This document shows, in pieces, positions 25,716-34,832 of a stretch of DNA of 64,000 nucleotides (position 1 is the stretch's first letter; the number at the start of each line of letters is the position of its first letter). The notes below the pieces were generated by a model. It ran no database searches. It saw only the letters and a program-made list of their open reading frames with translations, and had not been told where the DNA came from. Source of the DNA: Leptospira mtsangambouensis (lineage in GTDB: Bacteria > Spirochaetota > Leptospiria > Leptospirales > Leptospiraceae). The stretch lies in assembly GCF_004770475.1 (NCBI RefSeq), contig NZ_RQHK01000017.1, positions 248,001-312,000 of the forward strand. The letters run 5' to 3'. Made by a program: the position numbers and the translations under genes.

Positions 25716-26471
25716 TTATATAATCCGAAAATTTGGTGAAGTGTCCATAAGTTCAATCTTTTCGCCGGTTTCCGTCATAATGAGAAGGAATCCTAATTCA
25801 TCAATTCCCAAAACACGGCCACGAACCATTCTGGATTGCCATTCGGTTTCAATGACTTTGTGTTTTAATAAGGAATGATCTTCGATCCAAACCAAATCCT
25901 TTAAAATTTGTCCTTGGTCGAGTAAGGAAATCACAGCTTGGTTGATGTCTAGAATCAACTGATTGACAAATCTTTCTAAAATACCTTCACTCAATGGTTC
26001 GTCACATAAAAAAGTAGCCTTCTCTTTCAAAGTTTCAGGAATACTCCTTCCAAAAAAATTGAGTCCAATTCCAATCACCACTTCAAAAATCCCATTTGTG
26101 AATTCGGATTGAACCAATATTCCTGCTACTTTTTTATCTCCGCGATAGATATCATTCGGCCACTTGACGGTTGTATCTTGTTCTCGTTCTGGAAAAAAAT
26201 GATAAGTGGTTTTTAAAACAGCAGAGGATACAAATATGGATAACAAAGGAAGGGAAATTTCCGCTGCAGAAATTCTAATTTTCCCGGAAAAAATCAAAGG
26301 ATCTTCACCTAACGATTGCCAAACATTCTGTCCGCGGCCTTTCCCCGCAGTTTGTTCTTCAGCAATCACCCATGAACCAAAAGGAATTTTTTCATCACGA
26401 ATCCACTCGTTGGTGGAAGTGACAGTAGGAAGCCTATGACCCAATTCTGATTTTAACAATCTATATTCCAT
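25716..26471 (-). CDS. birA: Biotin--[acetyl-CoA-carboxylase] ligase (group I)
   Basis: Attaches biotin to the carrier domain of biotin-dependent carboxylases via biotinyl-AMP. The 251-residue protein lacks the N-terminal DNA-binding domain of E. coli BirA, so it is a ligase without repressor function. The active-site loop A-G-K-G-R-G-Q-N-V-W (usual G-R-G-R-x-x-x-W), the Lys in V-K-W-P-N-D-I-Y, and K-K-V-A-G-I-L-V-Q-S-E are all present. It is the promoter-proximal gene of the birA-coaX pair. Confidence 0.93.
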   Translation of the reverse strand: MEYRLLKSELGHRLPTVTSTNEWIRDEKIPFGSWVIAEEQTAGKGRGQNVWQSLGEDPLIFSGKIRISAAEISLPLLSIFVSSAVLKTTYHFFPEREQDTTVKWPNDIYRGDKKVAGILVQSEFTNGIFEVVIGIGLNFFGRSIPETLKEKATFLCDEPLSEGILERFVNQLILDINQAVISLLDQGQILKDLVWIEDHSLLKHKVIETEWQSRMVRGRVLGIDELGFLLIMTETGEKIELMDTSPNFRII

Positions 26472-26496
26472 GCGTCTATTTCTCTTTCGATTCGGA

Positions 26497-26524
26497 TTGA
26501 CGAAAGTAAAAAATCTATTAGATT
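26497..26524 (+). promoter_or_regulatory. Predicted promoter, possibly leaderless
   Basis: TTGACG (26497-26502), a 16-base spacer and TAGATT (26519-26524) precede the second short-chain dehydrogenase. The expected start point coincides with its ATG at 26531, which has no Shine-Dalgarno (bases before it read TTGAAAGT). Confidence 0.35.
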
Positions 26525-26530
26525 GAAAGT

Positions 26531-27346
26531 ATGAAACTATCTGGAAATACAGTACTTGTCACTGGTTGTGGTATGGGAATCGGAGCTTTAACAGCAGAAC
26601 GATTGGCCAAAGAAGGGAATGATATTATAGGTGTAGATATCAAACTACCAATCCTAAAAGAAATCCAAACCAAAGTGGAATCGCTTGGTAGAAAATTTTA
26701 CGGCTTTGCTTGCGACCTTTCCAAAGAATCAGAGATAGAATCTCTAATCAAACAAATCCAAAAGAAAAAACTGACCTTCCAAATTTTAGTCAATAATGCC
26801 GGGATTGCTCCCAGCGGATATTACGAAGGAAAGGATTTTTCCGTCTGGAGTAAGGCAATTCAAATCAATGTGGCCGGACCCATGAAGTTGGTTTATCTTT
26901 CTCTTCCTATCCTGCGGGAACAAAAAGAAGCGGCAATTATCAATTTAGCAAGTATCGCCGGAAAATTTGGTACAGAAGGAACTGTAACTTATTCAGCAAC
27001 GAAACACGCAATGGTTGGGTTTTCCCAAGCTTTAAAAATGGAGCTTTATGATACCCAAATCGGTGTTAGTTGGATTTGTCCAACAATGGTCAATACCAGA
27101 ATGATCGACGGAGTCAATCCCTCTCTTTTCACCCCAGTGATTGAACCTTCTCAGGTTGCAGATGCCATTGTCAAAGCGATCCAAAAGAATCCTGGTGAAG
27201 TTTTGGTTCCGTCTTATTTGCGGGCCTCCATTGTCATCCTACCCGCCTTATTTCCCAAATTTTCGCTCTGGTTGGCGGTTAAAACAAAAGCATCAAAAGG
27301 TTGGCTATTAGCCAACAAGGGACTTGAGAAAAATATTCCTGTTTAG
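26531..27346 (+). CDS. Short-chain dehydrogenase/reductase
   Basis: A 271-residue classical SDR. The cofactor loop is V-T-G-C-G-M-G-I-G, with a following V-D-I-K whose Asp favours NAD(H). It keeps L-V-N-N-A-G, the catalytic Ser in N-L-A-S-I-A-G and Tyr/Lys in V-T-Y-S-A-T-K-H-A. The hydrophobic C-terminal segment (A-S-I-V-I-L-P-A-L-F-P-K-F-S-L-W-L) suggests peripheral membrane contact. The substrate is unknown. It is separated from metF by 12 bases and probably shares its transcript. Confidence 0.9.
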   Translation: MKLSGNTVLVTGCGMGIGALTAERLAKEGNDIIGVDIKLPILKEIQTKVESLGRKFYGFACDLSKESEIESLIKQIQKKKLTFQILVNNAGIAPSGYYEGKDFSVWSKAIQINVAGPMKLVYLSLPILREQKEAAIINLASIAGKFGTEGTVTYSATKHAMVGFSQALKMELYDTQIGVSWICPTMVNTRMIDGVNPSLFTPVIEPSQVADAIVKAIQKNPGEVLVPSYLRASIVILPALFPKFSLWLAVKTKASKGWLLANKGLEKNIPV

Positions 27347-27358
27347 AGGATAGGTTTT

Positions 27359-28246
27359 ATGCATATTTCTCAGATCCTCGGTAAAAAACAAACAACCATC
27401 AGCTTTGAATTTTTTCCCCCAAAGAATGCCGAAGCTTCCGAGGATTTGTTCCGAAACATCCAAGAATTGTCTCAAATGAACCCAGCTTATGTAAGTGTCA
27501 CTTATGGAGCTGGGGGATCGACAAGAGATCTCACTCATGACCTTGTGGTAAAACTACAAGAAGAAACTGGGCTAACGATTGTTAGTCACCTTACTTGTGT
27601 TGGTTCAACAAAAGATGAAATTCGAGAAATTCTGAAACGATACCAAAAAAGTGGAATCCATAACATCATGGCACTACGTGGTGATCCACCAAAAGGCCAA
27701 ACGGAATTTCACAAAACAGAAAATGGATTTGAATTTGCTGGTGAATTGGTCGGGTTTATCAAAAAAGAATTTCCAGAGTTGGGAATTGGAGTAGCTGGTT
27801 TTCCAGAAGGCCATCCCTCTACGCCCAATCGTTTAAAAGAAATCGAATATTTGAAATGGAAAGTAGACCAAGGTGTAGATTATATTTGTACCCAGCTATT
27901 TTTTAATAATAACGATTTTTATGATTTTGTAGAACGTTGTGAAATTGCCGGAATCAAAGTTCCGATTATCGCAGGGATTATGCCTATCACTTCTCGAAAA
28001 GGAATGGCTCGAATGGCAGAATTGTCACTTGGAACCAACTTCCCAGCTAAATTATTAAAATCTCTTTCTCGTGCGGAAGATGATGTTTATGCAGAAAATG
28101 TTGGCATTCATTGGGCCACAGAACAAGTAAGGGATTTATTGGATCACAAAATTGCTGGCATCCACATGTATACGCTTAACAAGTCTAAGGCGACAAGAAG
28201 AATTTACGAATCACTCGGGATTAGAAATTTCGACAGCATTGGTTGA
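27359..28246 (+). CDS. metF: Methylenetetrahydrofolate reductase
   Basis: FAD-dependent reduction of 5,10-methylene- to 5-methyl-tetrahydrofolate for methionine synthesis. The 295-residue TIM-barrel protein shows S-F-E-F-F-P-P-K near the N-terminus, S-V-T-Y-G-A-G-G-S-T-R, L-R-G-D-P-P-K-G, G-V-A-G-F-P-E-G-H-P and Q-L-F-F-N-N, all characteristic, including the catalytic Glu in the first motif. GAGG precedes the ATG by about 9 bases. The final 36 bases overlap the convergent MORN lipoprotein gene. Confidence 0.95.
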   Translation: MHISQILGKKQTTISFEFFPPKNAEASEDLFRNIQELSQMNPAYVSVTYGAGGSTRDLTHDLVVKLQEETGLTIVSHLTCVGSTKDEIREILKRYQKSGIHNIMALRGDPPKGQTEFHKTENGFEFAGELVGFIKKEFPELGIGVAGFPEGHPSTPNRLKEIEYLKWKVDQGVDYICTQLFFNNNDFYDFVERCEIAGIKVPIIAGIMPITSRKGMARMAELSLGTNFPAKLLKSLSRAEDDVYAENVGIHWATEQVRDLLDHKIAGIHMYTLNKSKATRRIYESLGIRNFDSIG

Positions 28247-28711
28247 GGACGTCTGAGTCGGTGAGATACTTATCCACCGACTATCTTTCCAAATTCCTTC
28301 CAATACCAAACTCCCTTTCGCATTTACGATCCTCGATTGACCTTGTAGTTCGTTATTCTCCCAATTTCCTTCTAACACCAACCCATCAGAGAAAAGATAT
28401 TTTCCGAATCCATGTCGTTTGCCTTTTTTATAGGGACCAATAAACTTGTCACCATTCGCATAACGATAAATACCTTTTCCTTCTTTATAACCAAACTGGT
28501 ATTCACCTTCAAAAATATCTCCATTAGAATATTGATAAATTCCTGAACCATGTTTGACATCTTCAAAGAATTCGCCTTCAAAACGATCACCGTTTTCATA
28601 TTGAACGAGAAATTTTCCATTCCTGCAATTTTCTCCTTCGCAGATTTTTTGGTTCGACTTGCAGAGGCAGAAAAGGGATAAAAATAATAATAATAAATAT
28701 TTGGGACGCAT
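28211..28711 (-). CDS. MORN-repeat lipoprotein
   Basis: A 166-residue lipoprotein. The signal peptide ends S-L-F-C-L-C, with Cys17 the likely lipidated residue. Four to five MORN repeats follow: Y-E-N-G-D-R-F-E-G-E-F, Y-S-N-G-D-I-F-E-G-E-Y, Y-A-N-G-D-K-F-I-G-P-Y, then F-S-D-G-L-V-L-E-G-N-W and a last degenerate copy. MORN arrays form extended beta surfaces for protein or lipid contact; no enzyme activity is implied. Its 3' end lies within metF on the other strand. Confidence 0.88.
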   Translation of the reverse strand: MRPKYLLLLFLSLFCLCKSNQKICEGENCRNGKFLVQYENGDRFEGEFFEDVKHGSGIYQYSNGDIFEGEYQFGYKEGKGIYRYANGDKFIGPYKKGKRHGFGKYLFSDGLVLEGNWENNELQGQSRIVNAKGSLVLEGIWKDSRWISISPTQTSSTNAVEISNPE

Positions 28712-28795
28712 GAATGGCTGGGAGATGGATTTTTTTCCGTCAATTAGTAAGTATAAGTCTCAAATAAAAACTAGTTCGGAATTAAGGCAATACAT

Positions 28796-29155
28796 ATGTC
28801 ACAAAAAAAAGCACTGATCGTAGACGATAGTACTGTTACTCGTTTAATGATCAGAAAGATTATTTTAGACAAATACCCAGAATGGGAGATTTTGGAGGCA
28901 AGTTCCGCAGACGATGCCAAAACTTTGTTGTCCGAAAATCAAGACATCGACTTTTTCACGTTGGATCAAAACATGCCGGGGATCTTGTCCGGTTTGGATT
29001 TAGCTGAAGAACTCAAAAAAAATTATAACGATACAAAAATCATATTAATTACTGCAAACATTCAAGATGCGATTAGAAATAGAGCAAAATCCATTGGAAT
29101 CGAATTTGTAGAAAAACCCGTTACTGCTGAAAAAATTATCCCACATCTGGACTAA
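28796..29155 (+). CDS. Single-domain response regulator (CheY-like)
   Basis: A 119-residue receiver domain with no output domain. The acidic pair Asp10/Asp11, phospho-acceptor Asp57 (F-T-L-D-Q-N-M-P-G), Thr86 and Lys107 (V-E-K-P-V-T) are all in place. AAGG lies 8 bases before the ATG. It is the first gene of a three-gene signalling operon with a CheC-type phosphatase and a hybrid kinase, so it is probably phosphorylated by the kinase and dephosphorylated by CheC. Whether it acts on the flagellar switch cannot be determined. Confidence 0.93.
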   Translation: MSQKKALIVDDSTVTRLMIRKIILDKYPEWEILEASSADDAKTLLSENQDIDFFTLDQNMPGILSGLDLAEELKKNYNDTKIILITANIQDAIRNRAKSIGIEFVEKPVTAEKIIPHLD

Positions 29156-29157
29156 AT

Positions 29158-29763
29158 ATGAATTTTCTAACTGAAATAGAACGAGATTCTTTGTGTGAGT
29201 TATTCAATATAAGTTTGGGTGGGGCCGCAAAGTTAATGAGCGAAATGATCTCGGATGAAATTTTATTAACCGTCCCAAGTCTAAAACTCATTAACACAGA
29301 AGAAGCCAAAAATATTGAATACCTAGCGAACCAAGAAGTTTGCACCATAGAACAAAAGTTTATTGGTGGAATCGGTGAAGGATCAGCTTTTCTTTTATTT
29401 CATAAAAGTGCAAGTTTGGAAATTGTCAAAATGATGATGAAAGACTATGTTGCACTCAATGAAGTTTCTCAGTTTGAAAAAGATGCACTAAGTGAAATCG
29501 GCAATATTATCCTAAATGCCATCTTATCAAATTTGGCAAAAATGTCCGATTATAAAATTGAAACTCATATTCCTGAATTTTTTGCCGGCAAGTATGAAGA
29601 TCTTCTTTTAAGAAGAAATCCCAAAAAAGACAACTCAATCCTTTTAGTTTTTATCGACTATAAACTAAGTGGTAAAGATATCAAAGGATATATATTTTTC
29701 ATTCTTAATTTCGAAAGTATCAAAAACCTTTCTAGAGTACTCATAGAAAAGTTGAAACAGTGA
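29158..29763 (+). CDS. CheC-type CheY-phosphate phosphatase
   Basis: A 201-residue protein with both active-site helices of the CheC family, each fitting D/S-x3-E-x2-N-x22-P exactly: Asp10, Glu14, Asn17, Pro40 and Asp109, Glu113, Asn116, Pro139. The Glu and Asn position water for hydrolysis of aspartyl phosphate on CheY. No CheD partner gene is adjacent. The gene begins two bases after the CheY-like gene and overlaps the kinase start by GTGA, so the three proteins are translated together. Confidence 0.92.
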   Translation: MNFLTEIERDSLCELFNISLGGAAKLMSEMISDEILLTVPSLKLINTEEAKNIEYLANQEVCTIEQKFIGGIGEGSAFLLFHKSASLEIVKMMMKDYVALNEVSQFEKDALSEIGNIILNAILSNLAKMSDYKIETHIPEFFAGKYEDLLLRRNPKKDNSILLVFIDYKLSGKDIKGYIFFILNFESIKNLSRVLIEKLKQ

Positions 29764-31370
29764 ATACTCTCAGTGAAAAACATTTACTAACAATTATCAA
29801 AAAGTCCGGAATTGGAATCCTTATTCTGGATCAAAATCTTAATATCGTTTTAGTCAACAGTTGGTTTCTTAAAAACTCTGGATTTAAAGAAGCAGATTTA
29901 GAAAATTCTCCTTTTTTAAAAATTTTTCCTGAACTCAAAAATACACGAACATATAAATCTATTGAACTTTGTTTGGATTATTCTCAATACTCCATATTAA
30001 CACATACTCTAAATCCATTTCCGTTTCCTCTATATGATAATGAAAAAAAAAGAGAATCTGAAGAACGTATTTATCAGTATTTACATATCATTCCTATTTC
30101 TATTGAAAATGAGACAGATCATTTTTGTATGATCCAAATTTCAGACGTATCTCAACAGGTTGTCCGTGAAAAACTTTTGCGAGAACAAATGAATTTGGCA
30201 AACCTAAGGGAAATCGAAGCACAAAAAGCATCACAAGCAAAAACAGATTTTTTAGCTTCAATGAGCCATGAAATTAGAACTCCACTCAATGCAATCCTAG
30301 GTATGACTGATACCTTAAACGAAACAGAGTTAACAGAAGAGCAACAAGAATATTTAACAGTCCTACGAAACTCAGGAAAGGCTCTCTTTAATATTATCAA
30401 TGACATTTTAGATTTGTCGCGAATTGAATCAGGAAAATTGGAAATGGAACATATCCATTTTTCGATACGTGACCTATTGAGTGAAACAATCTCTTTATTC
30501 TATATGAAAGCAAAAGCAAAGGGTATCGAAATATCGTTTCATGTAGAAGATGAAATTTCAGAGAGTATTGCAGGAGATTCCACTCGATTACAACAAGTAC
30601 TAATCAATTTATTGGGCAACGCGATGAAATTTACGGAAAAGGGAAAAATTACCGTAGAGTGTTTATTAAGCGAAAATAAAAAGAATCTAAAAATTTCCGT
30701 AGAAGACACGGGGATTGGTATTCCGAGTGAAAAATTGACATCCATTTTCGAAAGTTTCACTCAAGTGGATAGCTCAACGACAAGGAAATATGGGGGAACC
30801 GGGCTTGGTTTAACAATAACCAAAAAGTTAATTCAGCTCATGGGTGGGGATATTTATGTTATCAGTAAGGTGTCTATAGGATCAAAATTTATTTTCGAAA
30901 TTCCGTATGAAGGTTTTATCAAACGTATTTCAGGAATCCACCAACATTGGCTCAATTTAGAACTCCCTGAACCAGAAAACTTTCCTGAGTGTAAAATTCT
31001 TTTAGCAGAAGATTCCGAAGAAAACGTTTTTATCATCAAAACTTTTTTTCGCAAATATCCGATCGAAATTATTACCGCATACAATGGGAAAGTAGCATTA
31101 GAAAAATTCAAATCGGAAAAGTTTGATATAGTTTTGATGGATATGCAAATGCCGGAAATGGATGGATTGGAAGCTACTAGAGAAATTAGAAAAATCGAAC
31201 TCGCCAATCAAGTTAGAGCTAGTGATTCCGTACCAATTATTGCAATTTCTGCAAATGTTCAAAAGGATGATATAAGCAAAAGTTTCTTAGCAGGAATCAC
31301 TTCCTACTTACCCAAACCTGTAAGAAAACAAGAGATATTGAAACTAATGTATTTTTACCTCGTTATGTAA
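29760..31370 (+). CDS. Hybrid sensor histidine kinase with PAS and receiver domains
   Basis: A 536-residue cytoplasmic hybrid kinase starting at GTG. Residues about 8-135 form a PAS-like sensor with no transmembrane helix. The dimerisation helix carries His170 in S-M-S-H-E-I-R-T-P-L-N. The ATPase domain has the N box (Asn287 in L-L-G-N-A-M-K-F), D-T-G-I-G-I-P and G-G-T-G-L-G-L. The C-terminal receiver begins C-K-I-L-L-A-E-D, with phospho-acceptor Asp461 in V-L-M-D-M-Q-M-P-E-M-D-G and Lys in L-P-K-P-V. The stimulus is unknown. Context suggests phosphate flow to the co-encoded CheY-like protein. Confidence 0.94.
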   Translation: MNTLSEKHLLTIIKKSGIGILILDQNLNIVLVNSWFLKNSGFKEADLENSPFLKIFPELKNTRTYKSIELCLDYSQYSILTHTLNPFPFPLYDNEKKRESEERIYQYLHIIPISIENETDHFCMIQISDVSQQVVREKLLREQMNLANLREIEAQKASQAKTDFLASMSHEIRTPLNAILGMTDTLNETELTEEQQEYLTVLRNSGKALFNIINDILDLSRIESGKLEMEHIHFSIRDLLSETISLFYMKAKAKGIEISFHVEDEISESIAGDSTRLQQVLINLLGNAMKFTEKGKITVECLLSENKKNLKISVEDTGIGIPSEKLTSIFESFTQVDSSTTRKYGGTGLGLTITKKLIQLMGGDIYVISKVSIGSKFIFEIPYEGFIKRISGIHQHWLNLELPEPENFPECKILLAEDSEENVFIIKTFFRKYPIEIITAYNGKVALEKFKSEKFDIVLMDMQMPEMDGLEATREIRKIELANQVRASDSVPIIAISANVQKDDISKSFLAGITSYLPKPVRKQEILKLMYFYLVM

Positions 31371-31395
31371 CCAATTCACATATGTTATGCGAAAG

Positions 31396-31974
31396 TTACT
31401 TTAAACTTTTTTCAACTGCTGTATCAGGATAAGCTTCCAACACATTTGGTTCCGACAGAATTCCATTTGCCTTTTCCAAAGATACAAATCCAGGTTCCGT
31501 TTGAAAACTAACCAAACGAGGAGAAAACTTGTTTTGAATTTGAACTCCATGTTTTTTGGCAATTCGTTCTAGAGTTTCTTGCGATTGGTCACTCGAAAAT
31601 GTTACAATTAAAATCCCGGGCAACACAATATGAGGTCCCATACCCACAGCTGTTGAATATACTTCAGTAACTTTTGTGGCTGTTGTCGACTTAGATGATT
31701 TAGCAAATAACTCTTTTCCAGTAGGTCGCACATTCCAACCTGTTTTAATCCCTTTTTTTCCCTGTAGGTTTAGTTGGTTGTCTTGTGCTTGTTTTTGGTC
31801 AACGAACTCAGCTACAACATTTGGATTTCTATAAAATGTTTTAGTAACTCCGCCTTCCACAAAGGTAATTGAATTAGGTGGGTCTTTTGGGTCTGCTTGC
31901 AAAGGAAACAAAAAGAATCCTAAACCTAAAATTACTAAATAAATAAGAACGATCCTTTTGAATTTCTGATTCAT
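31396..31974 (-). CDS. Secreted subtilase-prodomain-like protein (separate from its protease)
   Basis: A 192-residue exported protein with a signal peptide (residues 1-27, ending P-L-Q-A-D). Residues about 110-190 look like a peptidase-inhibitor-I9 / fervidolysin-type prodomain: I-L-I-V-T-F-S-S-D-Q-S as first strand, then T-L-E-R-I-A-K-K-H-G-V, R-L-V-S-F-Q-T-E, and finally I-L-S-E-P-N-V-L-E-A-Y-P-D, resembling the terminal strand of prodomains that enters the protease active site. It begins three bases after the stop of the kexin-like protease gene, which itself has no room for a prodomain. I infer a folding chaperone or inhibitor acting in trans. Confidence 0.65.
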   Translation of the reverse strand: MNQKFKRIVLIYLVILGLGFFLFPLQADPKDPPNSITFVEGGVTKTFYRNPNVVAEFVDQKQAQDNQLNLQGKKGIKTGWNVRPTGKELFAKSSKSTTATKVTEVYSTAVGMGPHIVLPGILIVTFSSDQSQETLERIAKKHGVQIQNKFSPRLVSFQTEPGFVSLEKANGILSEPNVLEAYPDTAVEKSLK

Positions 31975-31977
31975 TGG

Positions 31978-33669
31978 TTACCTCCCATAAATGCGTAGTT
32001 GCACAGCATTGATTGAACCAGTATCAGTCGCACTTGCATCAAACACTCTGATGGTCCAAACTCCATTTGGATTTTCTCCTAAGTTGCGTGCCAATCCAAA
32101 TCGATAAGTTGCTGAACCTGTCATAGAAGCGATGGAGGTGTTCCCTGAAGAACACAAATTGCCACTATATGGATTTGCACAAGCATGAGCTTCTGAAAGG
32201 AAACTTGAAGTACCACTAGGTGAAGTGATACGAATGAACAATTCTGGAAAATAACTATGGTGTGATGTAAATTCTACATCAATATACTCGATGTAAGTAA
32301 TACTAGAAGTTACATTGTAATTAACAGTAGCACCTGTTACTAAATCATTATCTGGGATCGGCGTATTTGGTGATAACAATGGTTGGGTATCAATGATTTG
32401 TGGTTTAGTAATTGGAGTCCATGTACCTGCACTGGTAATTAAACTTGCTGCGTCTACGGCACCAAATCCATATTTATGATTGATATTCAACCCTGCTGCA
32501 TTCGTTGTCCAATCTGTATCCCCAGGATCGTTGGTTCGTGCAGAGTAAGCAACTAACTCTCTTACATCACGCCAGGTCAAATCTGGACGATAACTTAATA
32601 ATAAGGAAATCACTCCTGCGGCAAGAGGAGTGGCAGAAGATGTTCCGTTGAATTTTTTTGTATAATTTGCAAATGAATAATCTCCCGATGTTCCACCTGC
32701 ATTGATTCCAGAAGTACCCGTAGCATCTGTTGTAGAAATTGCCGTGGTATACGCAGTTGCACTATTTCCCTGTGTGTGTGCAACAACCCATAGATTTGCA
32801 CCTGATTCGGAGTAAATTGCTTTCACTCCATTTTGTCCGATCCCGCCGATAGCCATCACTCCGTAAAAATTTGCCTGACCATCATAGTTTGCATTATCCA
32901 CAAGGATTGGTGCAGGGATGCTTCCGCCGTTGGCTCCATTCCCTGCGGCCCAAACGTAAACAGTTCCTTTTCCAGATTTTCCTGTTCGGATGCCTTCATT
33001 GATACCTTGTTGCCAAAGAGAACTAGATGGCCATAGCCATCCATACCCATCTGGAGACCCCCAACTATTGTTCGAAATGGAAACACGAGAAGCTTCGTTT
33101 ATCATTGCTCGGTATTCATCTGAAGTATAAATCGTAGATTTTTCTAAGATATTTACTCCAACTAACTTAGAACAGGGGGCAGCACCACGAACACCAACGC
33201 CATTCCCACCGCGAGCCGCAATGACACCACCAACGGCAGTTCCATGAAAACTATTGGAGTAGGTATGGTTAGGAAAAATGGTACTATTTAAAAGATTTAG
33301 TCCTCTGGCTGTGACTGATATATTTGCTGAGAGATCCTCATGTCTTGTGTCTAGGCCATCATCCACAACACTGACAATCACCTTATTTCCAGAAATGTCT
33401 TGGTTCCATACGGGATTGACATTTGAGTCTTCGCCTACCGTTCCTCCCGATTGGCCAATGTTGCGTAAATGCCATTGGTCATTAAAAAGTGAATCTGCAT
33501 TGACGGGAGAAAAACTGCAGTTTTCTTCTTGTGCGTTGCCAATCGCCTGAAACAAGAAAGCATAGAATAGAGCATCACTGAAAGGGTCATTTTTATTGAC
33601 TGGATTACAATTCCCAAAAAAAACACTTACCAAAGTTAGAATGGAAATTGTAGTTTTCAATTGATTCAT
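31978..33669 (-). CDS. Kexin-like S8 serine protease lipoprotein with P domain
   Basis: A 563-residue exported subtilase. The signal peptide ends F-F-G-N-C (Cys21 lipidation). The catalytic triad is Asp103 (S-V-V-D-D-G-L-D), His142 (F-H-G-T-A-V-G-G) and Ser344 (N-G-T-S-S-A-T-P), with oxyanion Asn244 in A-A-G-N-G. D-S-L-F-N-D-Q-W-H-L-R-N is typical of the first residues of mature kexins and begins only ~37 residues after the lipid anchor, so the usual 70-100 residue prodomain is absent. The last ~130 residues form a proprotein-convertase P domain (beta sandwich ending V-Q-L-R-I-Y-G-R). Co-transcribed with the prodomain-like gene. Confidence 0.93.
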   Translation of the reverse strand: MNQLKTTISILTLVSVFFGNCNPVNKNDPFSDALFYAFLFQAIGNAQEENCSFSPVNADSLFNDQWHLRNIGQSGGTVGEDSNVNPVWNQDISGNKVIVSVVDDGLDTRHEDLSANISVTARGLNLLNSTIFPNHTYSNSFHGTAVGGVIAARGGNGVGVRGAAPCSKLVGVNILEKSTIYTSDEYRAMINEASRVSISNNSWGSPDGYGWLWPSSSLWQQGINEGIRTGKSGKGTVYVWAAGNGANGGSIPAPILVDNANYDGQANFYGVMAIGGIGQNGVKAIYSESGANLWVVAHTQGNSATAYTTAISTTDATGTSGINAGGTSGDYSFANYTKKFNGTSSATPLAAGVISLLLSYRPDLTWRDVRELVAYSARTNDPGDTDWTTNAAGLNINHKYGFGAVDAASLITSAGTWTPITKPQIIDTQPLLSPNTPIPDNDLVTGATVNYNVTSSITYIEYIDVEFTSHHSYFPELFIRITSPSGTSSFLSEAHACANPYSGNLCSSGNTSIASMTGSATYRFGLARNLGENPNGVWTIRVFDASATDTGSINAVQLRIYGR

Positions 33670-33750
33670 CTGAAGGAAATTCCTGACCTACTCTTTATAA
33701 CAGTCGAACAGCCGGAATCAATCGAATTCCAGAGATATTTGAAATCTTTT

Positions 33751-34812
33751 TTATGCCTTTGCTTCAGCCAGTCGCTTCGACCGGTCCTCTTGGACCAAAG
33801 CATCAATCAATTCATCCAAATCGCCTTCCATAATTGCCGACAAATTATGACTCGTAAAACCAATTCTATGATCCGTACATCGTCCTTGAGGGAAATTGTA
33901 GGTTCGAATTCGTTCCGATCTATCTCCAGACCCCACTTGTGCTTTTTTGAGAGCATCAGCACTTTGTTTTGCGGCGTCAGCCATCTGATCGACAATCCTT
34001 GCTCGCAATACGCGCATTGCCTTATCACGGTTTTTGATTTGTGAACGTTCTTCTTGGGAAGCAACTACAATCCCTGTGGGAATATGGGTTATCCTAACCG
34101 CAGAGTCTGTTGTGTTGACGTGCTGACCACCTGCACCTGACGAACGATAGACGTCTATCCGGAGATCACTTTCCCGAATTTCCACTTCTTTTTCTTCTGC
34201 TTCTGGAAGGATGGCAACAGTAACAGCTGAGGTATGAATCCTACCACCAGATTCCGTTTCTGGAATCCTTTGGACACGGTGAGTACCTGATTCAAATTTA
34301 AATAAGTCATAGGCCCTATCATCATCAAGGGAAAAAACAATCTCTTTGAATCCGCCAATACCCGTTGGACTTGCATCAATGATTTCTGCACGAATCCCCT
34401 GTTTGTCCGCATACTTATTGTACATACGAAATAAATCAGCACAAAACAATCCAGATTCGTCCCCACCCGTTCCAGCACGAATTTCAACCAAAATGCTTTT
34501 ACCAGAATTTGGATCGGGAGGTAATAACATAATTTCGAGTTCTTTCGCCAACTCTTCTAATTTTTTTTCGCCTTCATCCACTTCTGATTTTAACATGGAA
34601 TGCATGTCAGGATCACTTTCCGATTCAAGAAGTAATTTTGCGTCTTGGCAGTCTTTTGTAATTTTTAAATATTCGTCAGCTTTTGTATATACGGGCGTTA
34701 GGCGAGATCTTTCTTTCGATAGATTCTTCAATGTATCAGATGCGGTGGCCTTGGAGAGCTCATCCTCGATACGCAGGTATTTTTCTTGAATTTTTTTCAA
34801 TCTATCTATCAT
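33751..34812 (-). CDS. prfA: Peptide chain release factor 1
   Basis: Recognises UAA and UAG and triggers peptidyl-tRNA hydrolysis on the ribosome. The 353-residue protein has normal length and domain order. The stop-codon-reading tripeptide is P-E-T in [10 protein letters not shown], a form I recall from other bacterial RF1 proteins. The catalytic G-G-Q lies in [10 protein letters not shown]. The initial M-I-D-R-L-K-K-I is the usual start. It is divergent from the EcsC-like gene, with only 20 bases between its ATG and a short upstream ORF. Confidence 0.96.
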   Translation of the reverse strand: MIDRLKKIQEKYLRIEDELSKATASDTLKNLSKERSRLTPVYTKADEYLKITKDCQDAKLLLESESDPDMHSMLKSEVDEGEKKLEELAKELEIMLLPPDPNSGKSILVEIRAGTGGDESGLFCADLFRMYNKYADKQGIRAEIIDASPTGIGGFKEIVFSLDDDRAYDLFKFESGTHRVQRIPETESGGRIHTSAVTVAILPEAEEKEVEIRESDLRIDVYRSSGAGGQHVNTTDSAVRITHIPTGIVVASQEERSQIKNRDKAMRVLRARIVDQMADAAKQSADALKKAQVGSGDRSERIRTYNFPQGRCTDHRIGFTSHNLSAIMEGDLDELIDALVQEDRSKRLAEAKA

Positions 34813-34832
34813 GTCTATGGAAAGGATATAGA

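Noticed and set aside
33751..34812. P-E-T instead of P-A-T in the RF1 stop-codon-reading tripeptide
   Set aside because: P-E-T is, as I recall, present in normal RF1 proteins such as that of Bacillus subtilis, so it is not a sign of altered codon reading.
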